Shown: positions 35,985 through 43,289 of the stretch, in pieces
Layout of the letters: every line of letters begins with the position of its first letter
Numbering within the stretch: position 1 is the stretch's first letter
Source: Acidovorax sp. A79
GTDB lineage: Bacteria; Pseudomonadota; Gammaproteobacteria; Burkholderiales; Burkholderiaceae_C
Length of the DNA stretch: 64,000 nt
Assembly: GCF_041154505.1 (NCBI RefSeq)
Contig: NZ_AP028672.1
Span: 2,513,501 to 2,577,500, forward strand
Reading direction: 5' to 3'
Position numbers and translations under genes: made by a program
The notes under the pieces: generated by a model
What the model was told of the DNA's origin: nothing
Seen by the model: only the letters and a program-made list of their open reading frames with translations
Databases searched by the model: none

Positions 35985-38900
35985 TCACACCACCCGCCTT
36001 CCCACGCGGCCCGCTGACAGCGCCACCAGGGCCAGCAGGGCCGACAGCAGCAGCAAGCCCCCTTCGGACAGCGCCGGAATCGCCTGCGCGCCGGCGGGCC
36101 CGGCGGCCAGCAGCAGCATGGCGTGCGGGTCGGCGATGGCGCCGGGGGCGGGATCGTTGTCGCCCGTGCCGTTGTCGGTGACGGCAAAGCTCACCGTGTC
36201 GCCGCTGACCGCGCCATGCGGGAACCAGAGCGCCGTGGCACCGGCCGTGGCGGGGCCGAACTTGCGCGGCACCAGCCCCGCCAGGCTGCCGCCGGGGTAG
36301 GTGACGGCCACCGCCAGCGTGGCATTCGCGCAGCCCGTGGCCGTGAAGCGCAGCACGCCCAGCGGGGCGGTGGCGCCTGCGGGCAGGTTGTCGGCGCCGG
36401 TGGCCGCGCTCAGGCCCAGGGTGTTCACGGTGCAGCCGGGCGGGCCGCCGGTGATGCCGACCTGCGCCGTGCTGCCGCCGCCGCCCGGCACGGGCACGGC
36501 AGCGGTGTTGACGGTGTGCGCCAGCGGGCTGGCGGTGGCGGGCGCGTTGTCGGCGTCGCCCGTGTAGCTGGCGGTGATGCTGTGCAGGCCCATGGCCAGG
36601 CTGCTGGTGGCGCAGGTGGCCACGCCGCCGCTGAAGGTGGCCGTGGTGCAGGCCAGCGGCGCGCCATCCACGCTGAACGCCACCTGGCCCGTGGGGCTGG
36701 CGGATGCGCCGTTCAGCGTGGCGGTGAAGGTGACGCTGGCGCCCACGGCGCTGGCGGACAGGGCCAGCGTGGGCTGGGCCTGCGTGCCCAGCAGCAGCGC
36801 GTTGGACGCCATGCCGTTCACGAACGCCCGCAGCGCATACCGGCCGCTGGGCAGCACGCCCGGCGCGGCCACGTCGATGCTGGCGGCGGTGGAGCCGGTG
36901 GGCGCGAGCCAGGTGTGCGCGCCGTTGTCCAGCCGCGTCAACTGCACCAGCGGCAAGGGGGTGGGCGATGCGCTGGTGCCGCCGCCGCTGGCCTCGCTGT
37001 CGCCACGCAGCCGCAAACCGGTGAGGGTGAAGGCCGCGCCGCTCAACCGGGCGGGGCCGCCGGTCAATGTGGGAATGCGGGCCGGGGGCACTGCGCCGCC
37101 GGCAGGGTCGTAGCGCTCGGCGGTGGCGATGCCGCTGGTGGCCGTGACGCCGTCGCGCCCCCCGGCGGCGAGCACCGTGCCATCGGGCAGCACGGTGGCG
37201 GTGTGGTAGGCGCGCACAGTGGCCAGCGCGCCGGTGGCGGCCCAGGCGCCCGTGGCGGGGTCGTACAGTTCGGCGCTGCCCAGGTAGCCGCCACCACCCC
37301 CCCCAGCGGCCAAAACCTTGCCGCCGGGCAGCAGGGTTGCGGTGTGGCCGGAGCGTCCGGTGTTGAGCGGGCCGGTGGGGCTCCATGCGTTCAGGGCGGG
37401 GTCGTAGAGTTCGGCGCTGCCGAGGTATGCGCCGCTGTACCCCCCCGCGACAAGCACCTTGCCCTGGGGCAGCAGGGTGGCGGTGTGTGTCCAGCGCGGG
37501 CTGGCCATCGCGCCGGCGCCGCTCCAGGTGCCCGAGGCGGGGTCGTACAGCTCGGCGCTGCCCAGGGGGCCGCCGCTGCCATTCCCCCCCGCGACGAGCA
37601 CCCTGCCGGTGGGCAGCAGGGTGGCCGTGGGCCCTTGGCGTGCGGCGCTCATCGCGCTCGTGGCGGACCAGAGGCCGGTGGCGGGGTCGTACAGCTCGGC
37701 GGTGGCGGTTTGGCTGTTGCTGATGTTGCTGCCCCAGCCCCCCACGACCAGCACCTGGCCGCTGGGCAGCAGGGCGGCGGCATGCCATAAGCGGGGGCTG
37801 GCCATCGCGCCGGTGCCGCTCCAGGTGCCCGTGGCGGGGTCGTAGAGTTCGGCGCTGGCGAGCGCTCCTGCGCTGCCGAGGCCGCCCACGACGAGCACCT
37901 TGCCGCCGGGCAGCAAGGTGGCGGTGTGGTAGGCGCGCGCGGCGGCCAGCGGGCCCGTGGCGGCCCAGGCGCCGGTGGCGGGGTTGTACAGCGCGGCAGC
38001 GCCGATGAGCTGCCCGGTGCCATAACCGGCGCCCCCGCCCGCGACGAGCACCTTGCCGTCCGGCAGCAGGGTGGCCGTGTGCTCCGTGCGCTGGCCTGGC
38101 AGCGCGCCGGTACCCTCCCAGGTGCCGATGGCGGGGTCGTAGAGCTCGGTGCTGGCGAGCAGCGCGCCAAGGTCGCTGGCGCCCCCGATGAAGAGCACCT
38201 TGCCCTGGGGCAGCAGGGTGGCGATGTGGCGCCAGCGCCCGTCGTTCAGGCCGCCGGCGGCGGTCCATTGGTTGGTGTCAGGGTCGTACAGTTCGGCGCT
38301 TTGGAGAGCGCTGCCGCTGCCGAAGCCTCCCGCCACGAGCACCTTGCCGCCGGGCAGCAGCGTGGCGGTGTGGAACAAGCGCTTGCTGTTCAGCGAGGCG
38401 GCAGGCGCCCAGGTATCGCCCTGGGGGTCATACAGCTCGGCGCTGGCAAGCTGCTCGCTGCCGCTGTTTCCGCCCACGGCAAGCACCCTGCCGTCGGGCA
38501 GCAAGGTGGCGGTGAAATCGCTGCGCGGCCCTTGCGGCAGCGGGGCGGCGGAGCCCCAGGTGTTGTCGCTCGGGCGGTACACCTCGGCGGTGGCGAGGTA
38601 TCCGGTGCCGTTGCCGCCGCCGACGACGAGCACCCTGCCGTCGGCCAGCAAGGTGGCGGTATGGCCCTGGCGCGCTTCGGCCAACTGCCCGGCGGGGGAC
38701 CAGGCGCCGGTGGCGGGGTCGTACAGTTCGGCCTGGGCCACCTGCCCCCCACTGGCGTGGCCGCCCGCGACGAGCACCCGGCCATCGGCCAGCAGGGTGG
38801 CGGTGTGTTCCGTGCGCGGCTGGGCCAGCGCGCTGGCACCGCTCCACAAGCCGGTGGCGGGGTCGTACAGCTCGACGCTGGCGATGAATGCGCTGCCGTC

Positions 38901-39233
38901 GTAGCCACCCGCCACGAGCACCTTGCCATGGGGCAGCAAGGTGGCGGTGTGGCCGCGGCGCGCGTGGGCGAGCGGGCCGGTGGCGGCCCACTGGCCGGCG
39001 GCGGGGTCGTACAGCTCGGCGCTGGCAAGGTGGCTGAGGCTGCCACCGCCATAGCCGCCCGCGACGAGCACCTTGCCGTTGGGCAGCTGGGTGCTGGTGT
39101 GCCATTGGCGCCCATCGCCCAGGCTGCCGCTGACCGCCCAGGTGCCCGCCTGGGCGTGGGCGGCCAGGCAGGCGATGGCGATGAACACGAGCTGGAGCAG
39201 CAGGGCGCGCAGGGCGCAGGGGCGGCGGGGCAT
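35985..39233 (-). CDS. Kelch-repeat IPTL-CTERM secreted protein
   Basis: A 1082-residue secreted protein. A signal peptide (LLLQLVFIAIACLAAHAQA) is followed by 14 kelch-type repeats of ~47-50 residues from ~30 to ~720, each with H(T)ATLLPxGKVLVAGG then AELYDPATGxW, enough for two beta-propellers. Next come a galactose-oxidase-like Ig domain (GLRLRGDSEASGGGTSASPT ... PSGRYALRAFVNG), an Ig-like module (SPTGQVAFSVDGAPLACTTA), a choice-of-anchor U-like module, and the tail AIPALSEGGLLLLSALLALVAL then RRVV, a deviant IPTL signal (ALSEGG for TLSEWG). The ATG at 39233 is chosen because it opens the signal peptide; the frame upstream crosses the operator. The ligand is unknown. Confidence 0.83.
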   Translation of the reverse strand: MPRRPCALRALLLQLVFIAIACLAAHAQAGTWAVSGSLGDGRQWHTSTQLPNGKVLVAGGYGGGSLSHLASAELYDPAAGQWAATGPLAHARRGHTATLLPHGKVLVAGGYDGSAFIASVELYDPATGLWSGASALAQPRTEHTATLLADGRVLVAGGHASGGQVAQAELYDPATGAWSPAGQLAEARQGHTATLLADGRVLVVGGGNGTGYLATAEVYRPSDNTWGSAAPLPQGPRSDFTATLLPDGRVLAVGGNSGSEQLASAELYDPQGDTWAPAASLNSKRLFHTATLLPGGKVLVAGGFGSGSALQSAELYDPDTNQWTAAGGLNDGRWRHIATLLPQGKVLFIGGASDLGALLASTELYDPAIGTWEGTGALPGQRTEHTATLLPDGKVLVAGGGAGYGTGQLIGAAALYNPATGAWAATGPLAAARAYHTATLLPGGKVLVVGGLGSAGALASAELYDPATGTWSGTGAMASPRLWHAAALLPSGQVLVVGGWGSNISNSQTATAELYDPATGLWSATSAMSAARQGPTATLLPTGRVLVAGGNGSGGPLGSAELYDPASGTWSGAGAMASPRWTHTATLLPQGKVLVAGGYSGAYLGSAELYDPALNAWSPTGPLNTGRSGHTATLLPGGKVLAAGGGGGGYLGSAELYDPATGAWAATGALATVRAYHTATVLPDGTVLAAGGRDGVTATSGIATAERYDPAGGAVPPARIPTLTGGPARLSGAAFTLTGLRLRGDSEASGGGTSASPTPLPLVQLTRLDNGAHTWLAPTGSTAASIDVAAPGVLPSGRYALRAFVNGMASNALLLGTQAQPTLALSASAVGASVTFTATLNGASASPTGQVAFSVDGAPLACTTATFSGGVATCATSSLAMGLHSITASYTGDADNAPATASPLAHTVNTAAVPVPGGGGSTAQVGITGGPPGCTVNTLGLSAATGADNLPAGATAPLGVLRFTATGCANATLAVAVTYPGGSLAGLVPRKFGPATAGATALWFPHGAVSGDTVSFAVTDNGTGDNDPAPGAIADPHAMLLLAAGPAGAQAIPALSEGGLLLLSALLALVALSAGRVGRRVV
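36076..36393 (-). repeat. C-terminal module duplication, copy B
   Basis: Partner of 33666-33974. The flanking Ig-like modules are far more diverged than this segment, so recent gene conversion or module transfer between the two genes is likely. Confidence 0.85.
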
Positions 39234-39265
39234 GGCGGGGGCTTGGTGTGTGACGAACCGCCGGA

Positions 39266-39271
39266 ATGTTA
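39266..39271 (-). promoter_or_regulatory. -10-like hexamer TAACAT of the kelch gene
   Basis: Begins 22 bases downstream of operator site 2 on the minus strand. Predicted start of transcription is near 39259, 26 bases before the ATG. Confidence 0.5.
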
Positions 39272-39292
39272 AGAAATTGCAACGCGCCTGTA

Positions 39293-39312
39293 TGTCCTCA
39301 GAACTGAGGACA
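39293..39312 (-). promoter_or_regulatory. Palindromic operator, site 2 (TGTCCTCAGAACTGAGGACA)
   Basis: Identical to site 1, ending 60 bases upstream of the kelch gene start. It is the second member of the three-site set. Confidence 0.72.
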
Positions 39313-39334
39313 AGGCCTTGCCGGAGTTTGATGC

Positions 39335-39385
39335 CAAACAGGCCTCCAGCGCTTAGCAGGCAAGCGCCGGCAGCTATCAAAAGAG
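39335..39385. repeat. Dispersed palindrome copy (intergenic)
   Basis: CCTCCAGCGCTTAGCAGGCAA then GCGCCGGCAGCTATCAAAAG, between operator site 2 and the histidine kinase stop. Confidence 0.82.
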
Positions 39386-39392
39386 TAGTACA

Positions 39393-41369
39393 TCAAGCCC
39401 CGCGCGCCAGCGGCAGCCACAGGGTGAATTCGCCCCCGCCCTCCCACGCCGCCCACTGGCAGCGCCCGCCCAGGGCCTGGGCGCGGTGGCGCACGTTGAG
39501 CAGGCCCTGCCCGGCCAGGGCGGCGGGCGGGCCTTCGGACAGCACGAAGGCGCCTGCGTTGTCGCGGATGCGCACCACCACGCCCGCGCCGCCCTGCCCG
39601 GCTTGCGCCTGCGGCGCGGTGGCCACGTCGATCAGGGTGGCCTGGGTGTGCTTGAGGATGTTGGCCAGCACTTCTTGCAGGATGCGCAGCACGTGCAGCG
39701 CGGACTGCGGGTCGAGCCAGGGCAGCGGGGGCAGGTCCTGCACGTTCCAGGCAAGGGTGATGCCCGCGGCCTTGAGCCGGGGCGCCAGGCGAAAGCGCAC
39801 GGCCGCCAGCAGCGCCAGCAGGTCGGCATCGGCGGGGTCCAGCGAGTCGATGGCGAGCTTGAGGTCGTCGATGCAGTCCTTGAGCACCTGGGCCGTGTCG
39901 GCCGTGCTGGCCTGGCCGCGCTCGACCATGCGCAGCGCGCTCATCAGCGACGAGCCGATGCCGTCGTGCATGTCCTGCATCATGCGCTGGCGCTCGGTGG
40001 CCAGGGTCTGCTGGCGCTCCAGCGCGCGCAGTTGCTCGTGGCTGGCGGTCAGTTCGCGCTCGCGGGCGGCGAGCTGGCTTTCCAGCCCGGCGTTGGCCAC
40101 CTCGACCGCGTGGATGGCGCCCACGTAGCGCCGCCAGACGATGGCCAGGAAGATGGCGAACAGGCCGATGGCGTTGTAGGGCGCCAGATAGACATGTTCC
40201 ATGTCGATGCGGTAGTTGACCATCAGCAGGTCGTGCGCGCCCGCGGGCACGTTCAGCGAGAACCAGGCGAACAGCACCAGCCCCTCGCGCGACCGCGCGC
40301 GCCACGAGGCCCACAGGCCCGACGCGGCCACCACCGCCGTCAGCACGGTGATGACGAGATAGACCAGCGGCAGCATGGCATCGAGGTACGGCAGCAGCGG
40401 CGGCAGCGGCAGGGTGAGCACGGTGCCCAGCGACACCAGCCCCGCGATGCCCAGCGCCAGCGCGGGCATGCGCCGCCCGTGCACGCGGAAGGCGAAGGCG
40501 AAGGTGCACACCATGGCCCAGCCCAGCGAATTGACGGTCATCCAGCCGAACCAGTCGTCGGGCACGGGCAGGGGCCGGTCGTCCACCACGTAGTGCAGGC
40601 TGCGCAGCAAGGTGGTGACGGAGATGGCGAAGAACAGCAGGTAGATGGGCTCGCGGCGGCGCACGCAGCCCACGGCCAGCGCGAACAGGCCAATGGCCAG
40701 AAAGGCGGCGCCGGTCAGGCTGATGAAGTCGTTCTGCACGAAGCGGCGCACGCTGTAGCGCCACAGCAGGTTCTGCTCGGTGCCCACCCAGGCGCTGGAG
40801 ACGGCCCCGCCCACGCCGCGCTGGCTGGCCATGCGCAGCCACACGGTGCGGGGCGGCTCGCCACCGGCGGCTTGGTTGCCCAGCGCCACCCACAGGGGCC
40901 GGTTGAAGCTGTTCCACACGCGGCTGCCGCGCGTGCGGTAGGCCATGCGGCCATCGACATAGACGGCGACGATGCCGATGGTCTGCCAGCGCGGCAGGTA
41001 CAGAAACAAGTCCTGGCCCGGCGCGCCCGATGCGCTGGGGGCACCGGGTGTACCGGGCGGGGGCAGGTCGAGCCGGTACCAGGCCACGTCGGGCGGGGCC
41101 CGCAGCGAGGCGCCGCCCTCGGCCAGGCTGCGCTCCCGCGCGTGGGGCAGCGGCACGCTGGCCCACGCGCCTTTCTCCTCCTCCCCTGCGAAGGGCGGCG
41201 CGGGCGGAGGTTCCCAGCCCGCGCCGGGCTCCATGCGGAAGGCGGCCTGCCGCAGGTGCGTGGGGTTATCGGTAGCGCTGCCGCCGCCGCAGGCCGCGAG
41301 CCAGGCGGCCAACAGCAGCGCGGCGCACCACCTACCCGTTCGCCAGAAGGCCTTGCCTGTGGGCGGCAT
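39393..41369 (-). CDS. 7TM sensor histidine kinase (HisKA_3 / NarL-partner type)
   Basis: A 658-residue membrane kinase. The N-terminal signal has a possible lipobox (LAAWLAACGG). A ~190-residue extracytoplasmic domain (DVAWYRLDLPP, IVAVYVDGRMAYRTRGSRVW) is followed by seven hydrophobic helices (FISLTGAAFLAIGLFALAVG to LAPYNAIGLFAIFLAIVW), a 7TMR-DISM-like arrangement. A coiled coil (LESQLAARERELTASHEQLR) leads to the dimerisation/phospho-acceptor segment with His468 (RMMQDMHDGIGSSL), then an ATPase domain (ILQEVLANILKHTQ, RIRDNAGAF, GQGLLNVRHRAQ). The start overlaps the response regulator gene by 38 bases, so the pair is one operon. It probably phosphorylates that LuxR-type regulator. The signal is unknown. 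Confidence 0.85.
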   Translation of the reverse strand: MPPTGKAFWRTGRWCAALLLAAWLAACGGGSATDNPTHLRQAAFRMEPGAGWEPPPAPPFAGEEEKGAWASVPLPHARERSLAEGGASLRAPPDVAWYRLDLPPPGTPGAPSASGAPGQDLFLYLPRWQTIGIVAVYVDGRMAYRTRGSRVWNSFNRPLWVALGNQAAGGEPPRTVWLRMASQRGVGGAVSSAWVGTEQNLLWRYSVRRFVQNDFISLTGAAFLAIGLFALAVGCVRRREPIYLLFFAISVTTLLRSLHYVVDDRPLPVPDDWFGWMTVNSLGWAMVCTFAFAFRVHGRRMPALALGIAGLVSLGTVLTLPLPPLLPYLDAMLPLVYLVITVLTAVVAASGLWASWRARSREGLVLFAWFSLNVPAGAHDLLMVNYRIDMEHVYLAPYNAIGLFAIFLAIVWRRYVGAIHAVEVANAGLESQLAARERELTASHEQLRALERQQTLATERQRMMQDMHDGIGSSLMSALRMVERGQASTADTAQVLKDCIDDLKLAIDSLDPADADLLALLAAVRFRLAPRLKAAGITLAWNVQDLPPLPWLDPQSALHVLRILQEVLANILKHTQATLIDVATAPQAQAGQGGAGVVVRIRDNAGAFVLSEGPPAALAGQGLLNVRHRAQALGGRCQWAAWEGGGEFTLWLPLARGA

Positions 41370-42036
41370 GGATGGCCTCGGCGCGCGTGTTGACCTGCAG
41401 CTTGGCGTAGATGCGCCGCACGAAGGTGAGCACCGTGGTGCGGGAGACGCCCATGGTGCGGGCCGTCTCCTCGGTGGTGAAGCCCTTGCTCACGCAGCGC
41501 AGCACCTCCTGCTCGCGCGCGGACAGCAGCGCGGCGGGCGGCTCGGTGGCGGGCGGCAGGCTGGCGGCGGCGCGCGCCAGGATCTTGCGCGCCACCATGG
41601 GGCTGATGGGGCTGCCGCCCGCGTGGATGCTGCGGATTTCCTCGGCCAGCTCGGCGGCGCTCACGTCCTTGAGCAGGTAGCCCATGGCCCCGGCCTCGAT
41701 GGAGCGCAGCACGTGCGTTTCATCGCCAAAGATGGTGCTCACCAGCACGCTGCAGCCGGGCCACTGCGCGCGCGCGGCGCGGATCACGTCCAGGCCCGAG
41801 CCGTCGGGCAGGCCCAGGTCCACCAGCAGCACATCCATGGGCGACTGGGGCAGCAGCGCCAGCGCCTCGGCCCGGCTGGCCGCCGCCATGGCCAGCGCCA
41901 GGTCGGGCTGCGCGCCGATCATGGCGATGAAGGTGTCGCGGCAGGCCGGGTCGTCCTCGACCACGCCCACCCGCAAAGGAGCCGGCAGGCGCGCGGGCCA
42001 GGGGGCGGGCAGGGGCGGGGCGGTGTCGGGGGCCAT
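41332..42036 (-). CDS. LuxR/NarL-family response regulator
   Basis: A 234-residue regulator. The receiver domain (LRVGVVEDDPACRD acidic pocket; phospho-acceptor Asp73 in LLVDLGLPDGSG) is followed by a LuxR helix-turn-helix (LSAREQEVLRCVSKGFTTEE, TMGVSRTTVLTFVRRIYAKL). The ATG at 42036 is preferred; a TTG at 42054 is the only longer start. No ribosome site is evident, and a CATAAT hexamer (42044-42049, minus strand) lies so close that the mRNA could be leaderless. It is the first gene of the operon with the 7TM kinase. Operator site 3 lies just upstream, so autoregulation is plausible. Confidence 0.85.
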   Translation of the reverse strand: MAPDTAPPLPAPWPARLPAPLRVGVVEDDPACRDTFIAMIGAQPDLALAMAAASRAEALALLPQSPMDVLLVDLGLPDGSGLDVIRAARAQWPGCSVLVSTIFGDETHVLRSIEAGAMGYLLKDVSAAELAEEIRSIHAGGSPISPMVARKILARAAASLPPATEPPAALLSAREQEVLRCVSKGFTTEETARTMGVSRTTVLTFVRRIYAKLQVNTRAEAIHAAHRQGLLANG

Positions 42037-42073
42037 GGGCTGGATTATGGGCAAGCGCCGGGCAGCAGCGCCA

Positions 42074-42093
42074 TGTCATCAGTTCTGAGGACA
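42074..42093 (+). promoter_or_regulatory. Palindromic operator, site 3 (TGTCATCAGTTCTGAGGACA)
   Basis: One base away from the reverse complement of sites 1 and 2. It lies in the divergent gap between the response regulator and the beta-helix protein gene. Read on the plus strand it has the same downstream layout as the other two sites (GACAGGCGCATGG resembles TACAGGCGCGTTG at site 2), so it is oriented towards the gene at 42194 but could also serve the regulator gene. Confidence 0.68.
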
Positions 42094-42114
42094 GACAGGC
42101 GCATGGCCAATCCC

Positions 42115-42120
42115 TACCAT
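42115..42120 (+). promoter_or_regulatory. -10-like hexamer TACCAT of the 42194 gene
   Basis: Starts 22 bases after operator site 3, matching the spacing at sites 1 and 2. Predicted transcript start is near 42127. Confidence 0.5.
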
Positions 42121-42143
42121 CTGTGACTTCACGCCAATGCTTT

Positions 42144-42193
42144 CAATTTCATAGCTGCCTGCGCTTTCTGCGTGGGCGCTGGAAGCCTTTTTC
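42144..42193. repeat. Dispersed palindrome copy supplying a ribosome site
   Basis: TCATAGCTGCCTGCGCTTTCT then GCGTGGGCGCTGGAAGCC. Its GGAAG lies just ahead of the ATG at 42194 and probably acts as the ribosome-binding site. Confidence 0.8.
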
Positions 42194-43222
42194 ATGCCCA
42201 AACGAATCGCCCTCGCCGCCGCCTGCCTGCTGGCCGCCAGCCTGGCCCCCGCGGCCACCATCACCGTCAACACCACGACCGTCATGGGGGGCGACGGCCT
42301 GTGCAGCCTGACCGAGGCCCTCGGCAGCGCGGTGACGGATACCGTCTGGGACGCCGACTGCGCGCTGGGCAGCGGCGCCGACACCATCGCGTTCGACCCC
42401 GCCGCCTTTCCCGCAGGCAGCACCATCACGCTGGGCAGCGCGCTGGACATCTACCAGGCCTCGAACACCACCATCGACGGCGGCGGGCGCGTGACCCTGG
42501 ACGGCGGCGGCGCCACACCCCTGGTCACCGCCACGCTGGCGGGCACCACGCTCACGCTGCGCGGGCTGACGCTGGCCGGCGGCAATACCGCCGGCGGCGG
42601 CCCGACGGATGGCGGCGGCATCTACGCGGACGGCGTCACCCTGAACATCGACCACAGCGTCATCACCGGCAACACGGCCCTGGCCAACGGCGGCGGCCTC
42701 TTCAGCCGCGACAGCACGGTGACCATCACGGACAGCCAGTTCACCGCCAACACCGCCAGCCTGGGCGGCGCCGTCTACAGCACGGGCAGCGGCTCGCTGA
42801 CGGTGGCGAACAGCCGCTTCACGGGCAACATCGCCGGCCAGCAGGGCGGCGCCCTCTACAGCGGCGTGAACACGCTGGTCACCGGCAGCATCATTGCCAA
42901 CAACGCCAGCCCCGCCGCAGGCGGCGCGAACAGGGGCGCGGGCGTCCGGTTCAGTGCTCCGGCCGGGCACACGTTCACGCTGAACCACAACCAGATCACC
43001 GACAACACGCCCGGCGACAACTGCTATAGCGCCATCCCCTTCACCGGCACGGGCAACCAGTACTGGCCGGAGAGCGACACGAGCTGCCCCGCAGCCGCGG
43101 GCCGCTTCGCCAACCCCCTTGCGCCGCCCGCGGCCATCCCCGTGGATGCGCCCTGGGCGCTGGCGCTGCTGTCTGCGCTGGTGGCCGCGCTGGGCTTGCA
43201 CCGGCGGCGAGGCGGCGTTTAA
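42194..43222 (+). CDS. Secreted right-handed beta-helix protein with IPTL-like C-terminus
   Basis: A 342-residue protein. A signal peptide (IALAAACLLAASLAPAA) is followed by a CSLREA-like segment (GDGLCSLTEALGSAV), then parallel beta-helix repeats (NTTIDGGGRVTLDGGG, DHSVITGNTALANGGGLFSR, SQFTANTASLGGAVY, SRFTGNIAGQQGGALY). The C-terminus AAIPVDAPWALALLSALVAALGL then RRRGG has the three-part layout of an IPTL-CTERM signal with a degenerate motif (IPVDAPW for IPTLSEW). It is divergent from the response regulator, with operator site 3 between, and is followed by a second beta-helix gene. Similar folds act as adhesins or polysaccharide-binding proteins. Confidence 0.78.
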   Translation: MPKRIALAAACLLAASLAPAATITVNTTTVMGGDGLCSLTEALGSAVTDTVWDADCALGSGADTIAFDPAAFPAGSTITLGSALDIYQASNTTIDGGGRVTLDGGGATPLVTATLAGTTLTLRGLTLAGGNTAGGGPTDGGGIYADGVTLNIDHSVITGNTALANGGGLFSRDSTVTITDSQFTANTASLGGAVYSTGSGSLTVANSRFTGNIAGQQGGALYSGVNTLVTGSIIANNASPAAGGANRGAGVRFSAPAGHTFTLNHNQITDNTPGDNCYSAIPFTGTGNQYWPESDTSCPAAAGRFANPLAPPAAIPVDAPWALALLSALVAALGLHRRRGGV

Positions 43223-43280
43223 AGCCAAAACACCCTTCAACGCCCGCTCAGCAAGCGCAAACAGCTATCAAAACAAAAGC
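43223..43280. repeat. Dispersed palindrome copy (intergenic)
   Basis: CTTCAACGCCCGCTCAGCAAG then CGCAAACAGCTATCAAAAC. It fills most of the 67-base gap between the two beta-helix genes. Confidence 0.75.
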
Positions 43281-43289
43281 AAACAAACC

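Noticed and set aside
37100..39200. Regularly spaced direct repeats that could suggest a CRISPR array
   Set aside because: The period is ~145 bases and in frame, encoding kelch repeats with no unique spacers; no cas genes are nearby.
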